Assembly (NCBI GenBank): GCA_963777725.1
Contig: CAVZRR010000003.1
Coordinates: forward strand, 157,468-221,467
Reading direction: 5' to 3'
Length of the DNA stretch: 64,000 nt
From: RPQJ01 sp963777725
GTDB lineage: Bacteria > Pseudomonadota > Gammaproteobacteria > Steroidobacterales > Steroidobacteraceae
Shown here: one piece after another, positions 24,677 to 32,821 of the stretch
How positions within the stretch are numbered: position 1 is the stretch's first letter
Layout of the letters: the number at the start of each line of letters is the position of its first letter
Translations under genes and position numbers: made by a program
The notes under the pieces: generated by a model
What the model saw: only the letters and a program-made list of their open reading frames with translations
The model's database searches: none
Told to the model about the DNA's origin: nothing

Positions 24677-26868
24677 ATGACCGCTGCATCGTCGCACTCG
24701 TTCGACCACCGCGAAGGGCCGCAGGGGGCGCGTCGCCGGCTGGGCCGCGCCGCGCTGGCTGCGCTGGCCGGACTCGCCGCATTCGCCGCGCAGGCCGCGA
24801 TGGCGCAGGGCACCCGCCTCGAGAAAGTCGAGCTGCAATCGCAGCCCGGCGGGCAACTCGAGGTCCGACTGATGCTCGACGGCCCGGCTCCGCAGCCGAT
24901 GGCCTTCACGATCGACAACCCGGCGCGTCTCGCGGTGGACCTGCCGGGCACCACGATCGCGCTCGATTCGCGCCGCATCGACGTCAATGCGGGCGGCGTC
25001 GACACGATCGTCGCCGCGGAGGCCTCGGGCCGCACGCGACTCGTGTTCAACATGGACGCAGCTGCAGCCGTACCAGACGCGGGTCGACGGCAACACCGTC
25101 TACGTGACCCTGGGCGAGGGCGTGTCGCCCACGGCCGCGGCCGCGCCGGCGGCGCAGTCTGCTGCTGCCGCGGCAGCACCCGCGAGCGGGGCGACCATCG
25201 AGAAGATCGATTTCCGCCGCGGCCACGGACGGCGCAGGCCGCGTCCTCGTGCGCCTGAGCGATCCAAGCATGCAGGCGAGCCTCAAGCAGGAAGGCGGCC
25301 GGATCGTCATCGATCTGCCGCGCGCGACGCTTGCCGACGAGCAGGTGCGCCGCTACGACGTCGTCGATTTCGCCACGCCGGTGAGCTCGTTCGACGTGAC
25401 GCGCACGGCGGCCGGCGCCCGCATCGTCGTGGCCGCCGCCGGCGACTTCGAGCAGCTCGCGTACCAGAGCGATCGCGACTACGTGCTCGAGCTGCGTCCG
25501 CGGCCCAAGGCGGCGGTCGTCGATCCGAGCAAGAAGGAGTACAAGGGCGAGCGGCTGACGCTCAACTTCCAGGACATCGAGACGCGCGCGGTGCTGCAGC
25601 TGCTGGCGGAGACCAGCGGCCAGAACATCGTCGTCAGCGACTCCGTGCAGGGCAACGTGACGCTGCGCCTGCAGAACGTGCCCTGGGACCAGGCGCTCGA
25701 CATCGTGCTGCGCACCAAGGGCCTCGACAAGCGGCAGGAAGGCAACGTGATCTACGTGGCCCCGTCCGCAGAGCTCGCGGCCCGCGAGAAGCAGCTGCTC
25801 GAGTCGCAGAAGGCGCTCACCGAGCTCTCGCCGGTCCGCACCGAGTACCTGCAGGTCAACTACGCGAAGGCGTCCGACCTCGCGGCGCTGATCAAGTCGC
25901 AGGGCAAGACCTCGCTGCTCTCCGAGCGCGGCAGCGTCTCGATCGACGATCGCACCAACACGCTGCTGCTGCAGGATACGGCGGACCGCCTCGCCGACAT
26001 CCGCCGCCTCGTCTCGACGCTCGACATCCCGGTCAAGCAGGTGCTGATCGAGGCGCGCATCGTGATCGTCAACGACGACTTCAGCCGCGAGCTCGGCGTG
26101 CGCTTCGGCGGCGCGTTCGTCGGCAACTACGGCAGCAGCGACGGCCTGATGTGGATGGGGTCGCAGGGCTTGAACAGCGCCGACGGCGATCGCGGCCCGA
26201 TCATTTCCCCGAACGGCCCGGGCGGCGTCGGCATCGACGGCAACCAGGTCGCGACCGCGCCCGTGCCGGATCGCTACCTCGTCAACCTGCCGGTCAATAA
26301 CCCGGCCGGCCGGCTGGCGCTGACGCTGCTCGATTCCGACTACGTCGTCGACCTCGAGATCTCGGCGGCGCAGACCGAGGGCCGCGGCGAGATCGTCTCC
26401 GCGCCGCGCGTCATCACGGCGAACGGCAAGGAAGCGAGCATCGAGCAGGGCGTCGAGATCCCGTACCAGGAGTCGGCGTCGAGCGGTGCCACGACCACGC
26501 AGTTCAAGAAGGCCGTGCTGGCGCTCAAGGTCACGCCGCAGATCACGCCGGACGACCGCATCATCCTCGACCTCACGGTCAGCAAGGACAACGTCGGCCA
26601 GGTCGTGGCGAGCGCGACCGGCGGCTTCGTGCCGAGCATCGACACCCGCGAGATCGTCACGCAGGTGCTGGTCAACGACGGCCAGACCGTGGTGCTGGGC
26701 GGCATCCTCGAGACCGAGCGCCGCGACGTGACCAACAAGGTGCCGTACCTGGGCGACATCCCGGGCCTCGGCTACCTGTTCCGCAGCAAGCAGAAGATCG
26801 ACAACAAGGACGAGCTGCTGATCTTCGTGACGCCGAAGATCCTGCGCGAGGGTGCCGACATCTACTGA
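24677..26868 (+). CDS. pilQ: Type IV pilus secretin PilQ (two frameshifts)
   Basis: About 729 aa after correction. Outer-membrane gated channel through which the pilus passes. Signal peptide, then AMIN domains (RLEKVELQSQPGGQLEVRL). An apparent extra base at about 25058 and a second at about 25224 break the N-terminal part into three frames. The rest is intact: the STN/N0 domain (LNFQDIETRAVLQLLAETSG), the N1 domain with VKQVLIEARIVIV, and the secretin core with VLGGILETERRDVTNKVPYL and ELLIFVTPKIL. The two extra bases together with the total length (3n+2) make a normal-size PilQ. Confidence 0.93.
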
Positions 26869-26893
26869 CGCCCCGCGCCAGCGATGCCAGAAT

Positions 26894-26930
26894 ACGCGGC
26901 CGCAGTCACCCTGCGGCCGCGTCTGTTTCG
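26894..26930 (+). terminator. Terminator-like hairpin between pilQ and aroK
   Basis: Perfect 12-bp stem (ACGCGGCCGCAG, 26894-26905, with 26911-26922) and a five-base loop, followed by CTGTTTCG. It starts 26 bases after pilQ and ends 12 bases before the aroK ATG. The T-run is short, so it may be only partly effective or act as an RNA stabiliser. Confidence 0.55.
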
Positions 26931-26933
26931 GGC

Positions 26934-27461
26934 ATGCTGAACGCCGACAACATCTATCTCGTGGGCCCCATGGGATCCGGCAAGAGCGCCGTCGGTCGGC
27001 AGCTCGCGCGGCGGCTCGGCCTCGAGTTCGTGGACAGCGATGCCGAGATCGAGGCGCGCACCGGCGTCGACATCGCCTGCATCTTCGACCGGGAAGGCGA
27101 GGCGGGTTTCCGCGCTCGCGAGCGGGACGTGCTCGACCTGCTGACCCGCCAGCCGCGCACGCTGATTGCGACCGGCGGCGGCGCGGTGCTCGACGCGGAG
27201 ACGCGGGAGCGGCTCCGCAGCCGGGGCTGCGTCGTGTATCTTCGAACGTCCGTGGACCAGCAACTCGCACGCACCCGACGCGGCACGCACCGGCCGCTGC
27301 TCGACACCCCGGACCCGCGCGGCACGCTGCAGCGGCTCATGCAGCAGCGTGCCGGTCTCTACGAGGAATCGGCCGACCTCACGGTCGACACCGACGGTCG
27401 CAAGGTGAAGACCGTCGTCGACGAGATCGTGCGGCGCCTCGAGGCCGCGCGGACCGCGTGA
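26934..27461 (+). CDS. aroK: Shikimate kinase
   Basis: 175 aa. Phosphorylates shikimate at O3 in the aromatic amino acid pathway. P-loop GPMGSGKSAVGRQLA near residue 10, DSDAEIEARTG near 34 (Mg2+/shikimate contact), FRARERDVL near 60 and the shikimate-binding ATGGGAVLD near 78. The lid has RTRRGTHRPLL. Follows pilQ as in many Gammaproteobacteria and its stop overlaps the aroB start by one base. Confidence 0.96.
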   Translation: MLNADNIYLVGPMGSGKSAVGRQLARRLGLEFVDSDAEIEARTGVDIACIFDREGEAGFRARERDVLDLLTRQPRTLIATGGGAVLDAETRERLRSRGCVVYLRTSVDQQLARTRRGTHRPLLDTPDPRGTLQRLMQQRAGLYEESADLTVDTDGRKVKTVVDEIVRRLEAARTA

Positions 27462-28546
27462 TGCACCGCCTGCGCATCGAGCTCGGCGAGCGCGGCTACC
27501 CGATCCTGATCGGTCCTGCGCTGCTCGATGATCCGAGCGTCCTCGCGGAAGCGGTGGCGGCGCGCGACGTCCTCGTGGTCACCAACGAGACGGTGGCACC
27601 CCTGTACCTCGATCGCCTCGGCCGCTCGTTGGCCGGCAAGCGGGTCGCGTCCGTCGTGCTGCCCGACGGCGAGCAATACAAGACCCTCGACACGCTGGCG
27701 CGCGTCTTCGACGCGCTCGTCGAGCACCGGATGAACCGGGATGCCTGCGTCGTCGCGCTCGGCGGCGGGGTCGTCGGCGACATCGCGGGTTTCGCGGCGG
27801 CCTGCTACCAGCGCGGCGTGGACTACGTGCAGGTGCCGACGACGCTGCTCGCCCAGGTGGACTCCTCGGTCGGCGGCAAGACCGGGGTGAACCACCCGGG
27901 CGGCAAGAACCTGGTCGGCGCCTTCCACCAGCCGCGGGCCGTCGTCACGGACATCGGCACGCTGGCGACGCTGCCGGCGCGCGAACTGCGCGCCGGGCTG
28001 GCCGAGGTGATCAAGTACGGGCTGGTCGCCGACGCGGCCTTTCTCGGCTGGATCGAGGATCATCTCGACGCGTTGCTCGGTCTCGACGCCGCGGCCCTGA
28101 CGCACGCGATCCGCCGTTCCTGCGAGATCAAGGCCGGGATCGTCGCCGAAGACGAGCGCGAGCACGGTCGCCGGGCACTGCTCAACCTCGGGCACACGTT
28201 CGGGCACGCCATCGAGACCGCCGCCGGCTATGGCGAGTGGTTGCACGGCGAGGCGGTGGGTACCGGCATGCTGATGGCCGTGGAGCTGTCGCAGCGGCTG
28301 GGCTGGCTGGCCGCCGCCGACGTCGAGCGCGTGCGGACGCTGCTGCTGCGGTCGGGGCTGCCGACGGTCGCTCCCGTCATCGGCGCTGCACGCGCGCTCG
28401 AACTGATGGGCATGGACAAGAAGGTGCTGGCGGGCCGCCTCCGCCTCGTGCTGGTGAAGCGGCTGGGCGAGGGCGTGGTCAGCGGCGATTACCCGGCCGA
28501 CGCGCTCACCGCGACGCTCGAATCGCACTTCGGAGCGGCGGCGTGA
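27461..28546 (+). CDS. aroB: 3-dehydroquinate synthase
   Basis: 361 aa. Second step of the shikimate pathway, NAD+- and metal-dependent. The NAD+ site ALGGGVVGDIAGFAAA is near residue 100, QVPTTLLAQVDSSVGGKTGV near 127, and the metal ligands are in NLGHTFGHAIETAAG near 245. ATG at 27461 shares its first base with the aroK stop. Immediately followed by dgt. Confidence 0.97.
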   Translation: MHRLRIELGERGYPILIGPALLDDPSVLAEAVAARDVLVVTNETVAPLYLDRLGRSLAGKRVASVVLPDGEQYKTLDTLARVFDALVEHRMNRDACVVALGGGVVGDIAGFAAACYQRGVDYVQVPTTLLAQVDSSVGGKTGVNHPGGKNLVGAFHQPRAVVTDIGTLATLPARELRAGLAEVIKYGLVADAAFLGWIEDHLDALLGLDAAALTHAIRRSCEIKAGIVAEDEREHGRRALLNLGHTFGHAIETAAGYGEWLHGEAVGTGMLMAVELSQRLGWLAAADVERVRTLLLRSGLPTVAPVIGAARALELMGMDKKVLAGRLRLVLVKRLGEGVVSGDYPADALTATLESHFGAAA

Positions 28547-29719
28547 GCGGACCGACTCGACCCTGCGCCATCCGGGCTCGCGCCCTACGCGCAGCACGAG
28601 GCCGGGTCGCGCGGACGGCGCTTCATCGAGCCGCCACCGCGCCACCGCACCGAGTACCAGCGGGACCGCGACCGCATCGTCCACTCGACGGCGTTCCGCC
28701 GCCTGGTCTACAAGACCCAGGTCTTCGTCAACCACGAGGGCGATCTCTACCGCACCCGCCTGACGCACTCGCTCGAGGTCGCGCAGATCGCGCGCAGCGT
28801 GGCCCGCGCACTGGGCTTGAACGAGCCGCTCGCGGAGGCCGTCTGCCTGGCGCACGACGTCGGTCACACGCCGTTCGGCCACGCGGGCCAGGATGCGCTC
28901 AACGATTGCATGCGCGAGCTCGGCGGGTTCGAGCACAACCTGCAGTCGCTGCGCGTCGTGGACGAGCTCGAGGAGCGCTACGCGGAGTTCCCGGGGCTCA
29001 ACCTCACGTTCGAGACGCGCGAGGGCATCCTCAAGCACTGTTCCGCGGCCAACGCACGGCAGCTCGGCGACCTCGGCACCCGGTTCCTCGAGCGCCGCCA
29101 GCCCTCGCTCGAGGCGCAGCTCGCCAACCTTGCCGACGCGATCGCCTACAACAACCACGACGTCGACGACGGCATCCGCGCCGGCCTGATCACGATCGAG
29201 GAACTGCGCGAGATCACGATCTTCCGCCGCCAGCACGAGATCGTCACCGCGCGCTATCCCGACCTCGGCGCGCGCCGCCTCGTGCACGAGGTCGTGCGGC
29301 GGATGATCGACTACCTGGTCAACGACCTGATCAGTGCTTCGAGCGCGTCGATCGCCCGGCTGGCGCCCGCGAGCGTCGAGGACGTCCGTGCGCAGTCGGA
29401 GCCGCTGCTGACGTTCAGCGACGAGGTGCACGCCGAGCACCTCGAGTTGAAGCGGTACCTGCGCGAGCACCTCTACCGCCACTACCGCGTGCTGCGCATG
29501 ACGACCAAGGCGAAGCGCGTGGTGCGGGAGCTCTTCGGGGCGATGCTCGAGGTCGTGGAGCTGATGCCCACCGAGCATCAGGACGCCGCGCGCCGCATGG
29601 AGTCCCTGGCCGGCCGGCCCGGCCGGGCGCGCGCCGTGGCCGACTACATCGCGGGCATGACCGACCGGTTCGCGATCCTCGAACATGGGCGGCTGTTCGA
29701 TCCGTCCGAAAGAACTTGA
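28543..29719 (+). CDS. dgt: Deoxyguanosinetriphosphate triphosphohydrolase-like protein (N-terminal frameshift)
   Basis: HD-domain dNTPase that splits dGTP (or other dNTPs) to nucleoside and triphosphate. Conserved parts: FIEPPPRHRTEYQRDRDRIV, STAFRRLVYKTQVF, RLTHSLEVAQIARSVA and the HD motif AHDVGHTPFGHAG. The body is open from about 28574. The only nearby start (GTG at 28543, inside the aroB stop) is in another frame, so one extra base near 28573 is inferred, giving about 391 aa. The ending DPSERT is followed within two bases by a G-rich repeat. The N-terminal break is less certain than the other ones. Confidence 0.85.
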
Positions 29720-29720
29720 T

Positions 29721-29824
29721 GAGGGGATAGGGGATCGGGGATGGGGGATAGTCAGAGGGAGCCGCCGCCCGCTCCGGCAGCCACCTCTTACTATCCCCCA
29801 TCCCCTATCCCCTACCCCCTATCC
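29721..29824. repeat. G-rich GGGGATA/GGGGATG inverted repeat, copy 3
   Basis: Left arm 29721-29752 and right arm 29790-29824 are built of GGGGAT units. The 37-base centre begins CAGAGGGAGCCGCCGCC and ends CCACCTCTT, pairing further inward. It fills the gap between dgt and pyrF, starting one base after the dgt stop. Confidence 0.85.
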
Positions 29825-29863
29825 GGTATCATTCCCTGCTGCCTCCCCCGCCGAGCGTCCCCG

Positions 29864-30595
29864 ATGCCTCACGTCGCCAAGCCGATCCCCGCCCACGAAC
29901 GCCTGATCTTCGCCATGGACGTGCCCAACCCGGACTCGGCGCGCCGGCTCGCGGACACGCTGGGTGATTCGGTGCACTTCTACAAGCTCGGCCTCGAGCT
30001 GTTCATGTCCGGAGGCTACTTCGAGCTGCTCGACTGGATGGTCGGCCGTGGCAAGAAGGTGTTCGTCGACCTCAAGTTCTTCGACGTCCCGGCGACGGTC
30101 GCGGCCGCGGTCAAGCAGCTGCGCAACCGTGGCGTCGCGCTGACGACGGTGCACGGCAACCAGGCAATCATGGAAGCGGCCGGGGCGGCGAAAGGTGACG
30201 TCAAGGTGCTGGCCGTCACGGTCCTGACGAGCCTCGATCGCGGCGACCTCGACGATCTCGGTTTCGCCTGCGACGTCGAGAAGCTGGTGCTCTCGCGTGC
30301 GCGGCGCGCGCTCGAGGCGGGTTGCGATGGCGTCGTTTCGTCCGGCCTCGAGGCACCGATGCTGCGCGAGTTCATCGACCAGCGGCTGCTGGTGGTGACC
30401 CCCGGCATCCGCCCGGTCGACAACAAGCCGGTGGACGACCAGAAGCGCACCGTGGACGTCGCGCAGGCCTTCACGAACGGCGCCGATTACATCGTCGTCG
30501 GCCGGCCGATCCGCGACGCGGCCGACCCGCGTGCCGCGGCGCTCGCCATCCAGCAGACCATCGCCGGGATCTTCGACGCCGAGGGCGCGACGTGA
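29864..30595 (+). CDS. pyrF: Orotidine 5'-phosphate decarboxylase
   Basis: 243 aa. Last step of UMP synthesis. The catalytic DLKFFDVPATVAAAV run (Lys-Asp set) is near residue 66, FAMDVPNPDSA near 14, and the phosphate-gripping VVTPGIRP and DYIVVGRPIRDAADP runs lie towards the end. ATG at 29864 begins after the G-rich repeat; an open frame further upstream runs through the repeat and is not coding. GTGA overlap with hemE. Confidence 0.96.
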   Translation: MPHVAKPIPAHERLIFAMDVPNPDSARRLADTLGDSVHFYKLGLELFMSGGYFELLDWMVGRGKKVFVDLKFFDVPATVAAAVKQLRNRGVALTTVHGNQAIMEAAGAAKGDVKVLAVTVLTSLDRGDLDDLGFACDVEKLVLSRARRALEAGCDGVVSSGLEAPMLREFIDQRLLVVTPGIRPVDNKPVDDQKRTVDVAQAFTNGADYIVVGRPIRDAADPRAAALAIQQTIAGIFDAEGAT

Positions 30596-31665
30596 ACGCG
30601 CCGCTGCAGAACGACCTGTTCCTGCGCGCGCTGCTGCGCGAGCCGACGCCTCGCACGCCGTTGTGGATGATGCGCCAGGCCGGGCGTTACCTGCCCGAGT
30701 ACCGCGCGACCCGTGCGAAGGCCGGCAGCTTCCTGAACCTGTGCATGAATCCGCAGCTGGCCTGCGAGGTCACGCTGCAGCCGCTGGAGCGCTTCCGGCT
30801 CGACGCGGCGATCCTGTTTTCCGACATCCTGACGATTCCGCACGCAATGCGGGTCGGTCTCGAGTTCGAGGCCGGCGAAGGTCCGAAGATCGCGCGTCCC
30901 GTCCGCAGCGCCGCCGACATCGACCAGCTGCCGATCCCGGATCCCGAGGTCGAGCTCAAGTACGTGATGGACGCCGTCCGGCTGATCCGCCGCGAGCTCG
31001 GCGGCCGCGTGCCGCTGATCGGTTTCGCCGGCAGCCCCTGGACCGTCGGTACCTACATGGTCGAGGGCGGCAGCAGCAAGAACTTCCAGCACATCAAGGG
31101 CATGCTCTACGGCGCGCCGCGCGAGCTGCACCGGCTGCTCGAGGTCATCACGCGGGCGACGCTCGCTTACCTGAATGCGCAGGTGGCCGCGGGCGCGCAG
31201 GCCGTCATGGTGTTCGACACCTGGGGCGGCGCACTCACGCCGGCCGACTACCGCGAGTTTTCGCTGCGCTACATGCAGCAGATCGTCGACGGCCTCACGC
31301 GCGAACGCGAGGGCCGGCGCGTGCCGGTGATCCTGTTCACCAAGGGCGGCGGGCGCTGGCTCGCCGACATGGCGGCGACCGGCTGCGATGCGCTGGGCGT
31401 CGACTGGACGACCGACCTCGCCGATGCCCGCAGCGCCGTGCAGGACCGCGTCGCGCTGCAGGGCAACCTCGATCCGAGCGTGCTCTACGCGCCGCCGGAG
31501 CAGATCCGCGCGCAGGTCGCGCGCGTGCTCGCGAGCTTCGGCCGCGGCCACGGCCACGTTTTCAACCTTGGCCACGGCATCCATCCCGACGTGCCGCCGG
31601 AGCACGCGCTCGCGATGGTGGAGGCGGTGCATGAGTTGAGTCCGGCCTATCACGGGAGGGGATAG
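30592..31665 (+). CDS. hemE: Uroporphyrinogen decarboxylase
   Basis: 357 aa. Decarboxylates uroporphyrinogen III to coproporphyrinogen III in haem synthesis. Signature PLWMMRQAGRYLPEYRATR near residue 20, DAAILFSDILTIPHAMR near 75 and FAGSPWTVGTYMVEGG near 143. The C-terminus HGRG and its TAG stop are contributed by a G-rich inverted repeat, as in gmk. GTG start in the overlap with pyrF. Confidence 0.97.
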   Translation: MNAPLQNDLFLRALLREPTPRTPLWMMRQAGRYLPEYRATRAKAGSFLNLCMNPQLACEVTLQPLERFRLDAAILFSDILTIPHAMRVGLEFEAGEGPKIARPVRSAADIDQLPIPDPEVELKYVMDAVRLIRRELGGRVPLIGFAGSPWTVGTYMVEGGSSKNFQHIKGMLYGAPRELHRLLEVITRATLAYLNAQVAAGAQAVMVFDTWGGALTPADYREFSLRYMQQIVDGLTREREGRRVPVILFTKGGGRWLADMAATGCDALGVDWTTDLADARSAVQDRVALQGNLDPSVLYAPPEQIRAQVARVLASFGRGHGHVFNLGHGIHPDVPPEHALAMVEAVHELSPAYHGRG

Positions 31666-31798
31666 GGCAAGGGGATAGGGGATAGGGGATAGGGGATAGT
31701 AAGAAGTTGCCGCCGCGCGACCAGTCGCCACTTCCGACTATCCCCTATCCCCTATCCCCTATCCCCTCCATCCCCCATCCCCCATCCCCCATCCCCTA
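31656..31798. repeat. G-rich GGGGATA/GGGGATG inverted repeat, copy 4 (longest)
   Basis: Left arm 31656-31700 and right arm 31737-31798, the latter with about eight tandem CCCCTAT/CCCCCAT units. The centre begins AAGAAGTTGCCGCCGC and ends CCACTTCC. It overlaps the hemE stop codon and ends three bases before the AAGGAGG that serves ppa. The arms differ in unit number, suggesting expansion by slippage. Confidence 0.85.
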
Positions 31799-31810
31799 AG
31801 GAGGCCCCGC

Positions 31811-32392
31811 ATGGACATCAGCAAGATCAGCATCGGCGAAGATCCGCCGCGCGACGTCAACGTCCTGATCGAGATCCCGCAGGGCGGCGTCCCGGTCAAG
31901 TACGAGCTCGACAAGGAGTCGGGCGCGCTGCGCGTGGACCGGTTCCTGAACACGGCGATGTTCTACCCGGGCAACTATGGCTTCATCCCGCACACGCTGT
32001 CGGGCGACGGCGACCCGGTGGACGTCATCGTGGTGGTGCCGAGCCCGGTCGTGGCTGGCGCAATCGTCCGTGTGCGGCCGGTCGGTGCACTGCTGATGAA
32101 GGACGAGGCGGGTGACGACGAGAAGGTCATCGCGGTGCCGGTCGACAAGCTGCACCCGTTCTACGAGGGCGTGAAGTCCTACAAGGACCTGCCTGCGACG
32201 CTGACCAACCAGATCGCGCACTTCTTCCAGCACTACAAGGACCTCGAGAAGGGCAAGTGGGTGACGATCGTGAGCTGGGTCGGCACGGACCGCGCCGAGA
32301 AGATGATCGTCGAGGGCATCCGCCGCGCGGCGCGGGCGGGTGATGACGTGGCTGCCCACCATGTGGCGGGCGGCGCGCTGCGCAAGAGGTAG
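31811..32392 (+). CDS. ppa: Inorganic pyrophosphatase
   Basis: 193 aa, soluble family I enzyme. Hydrolyses pyrophosphate from biosynthetic reactions. Motifs: KYELDKESGALRVDRFL near residue 30 and the metal-site YPGNYGFIPHTLSGDGDPVD near 52-71, followed by the conserved K and Y residues in KLHPFYEGVKSYKDLP. Strong AAGGAGG eight bases before the ATG. The last 20 residues (GDDVAAHHVAGGALRKR) look unlike the family and may come from the junction with the higB remnant. Confidence 0.94.
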   Translation: MDISKISIGEDPPRDVNVLIEIPQGGVPVKYELDKESGALRVDRFLNTAMFYPGNYGFIPHTLSGDGDPVDVIVVVPSPVVAGAIVRVRPVGALLMKDEAGDDEKVIAVPVDKLHPFYEGVKSYKDLPATLTNQIAHFFQHYKDLEKGKWVTIVSWVGTDRAEKMIVEGIRRAARAGDDVAAHHVAGGALRKR

Positions 32393-32406
32393 GCGGGTCG
32401 TTTCTC

Positions 32407-32475
32407 GCCGAACGCGCTCGTTTCACCGCCGGCCGAGACTATGCCGTGGACGTCGATCTCGAGGACTACCACTGA
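32407..32475 (+). pseudogene. Remnant of a HigB-type toxin (C-terminal end only)
   Basis: In the frame ending at the TGA 32473-32475 the sequence reads ERARFTAGRDYAVDVDLEDYH, which resembles the C-terminus of HigB/RelE-like toxins (typically ending in DVEIVDYH). There is no start codon and nothing HigB-like upstream, where ppa ends. The stop overlaps the higA ATG exactly as in intact higBA operons. The toxin therefore appears truncated by a deletion joining ppa to the last 20 or so codons. Confidence 0.6.
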
Positions 32476-32795
32476 TGAAGAAGAGCCTGCGTGACCCGAA
32501 GCGTCGCCCGACGCACCCCGGCGCCATTCTGCGCGAGGACGTGCTGCCTGCGCTCGGGATGACGCAGGGTAACTTCGCCGCGGCCCTCGGCGTCAGCCGG
32601 CTGACGGTTTCGGAAATTCTTCACGAGAGGCGGGGGCTATCCGCGGAAATGTCCCTGCGCCTTGCCACGCTGCTGCGCACCACGCCCGAGAGCTGGTTGC
32701 GCATGCAGGAGGCGGTGGATCTCTGGGAGTTGCGCCAGCAGCCACAGCGGTTCGCAGGCATCCGGCCCTTGCCAAATGCCCGTCTCACCGCCTGA
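32475..32795 (+). CDS. higA: HigA family antitoxin (HTH domain), probably orphan
   Basis: 106 aa. XRE-type helix-turn-helix; HPGAILREDVLPALGMTQGN then FAAALGVSRLTVSEILHERR is the HigA signature, continuing LSAEMSLRLATLLRTTPESW. HigA binds HigB and represses its own operon. Here the cognate toxin is reduced to a short remnant, so the protein may now be only a DNA-binding regulator. It is convergent with fadD; a weak hairpin (GCAACG / CGTTGC) lies in the 26-base gap. Confidence 0.85.
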   Translation: MKKSLRDPKRRPTHPGAILREDVLPALGMTQGNFAAALGVSRLTVSEILHERRGLSAEMSLRLATLLRTTPESWLRMQEAVDLWELRQQPQRFAGIRPLPNARLTA

Positions 32796-32821
32796 CGTCG
32801 CAACGCTGCCTCGTTGCAGCC

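Noticed and set aside
25050..25230. Programmed ribosomal frameshifting in pilQ
   Set aside because: Two separate shifts without slippery heptamers or downstream structure, and similar breaks in many unrelated genes, fit sequence errors better.
30322..30591. Upstream extension of hemE and of pyrF into open sequence
   Set aside because: The extra codons lie inside pyrF or the G-rich repeat; family starts match the GTG at 30592 and the ATG at 29864.
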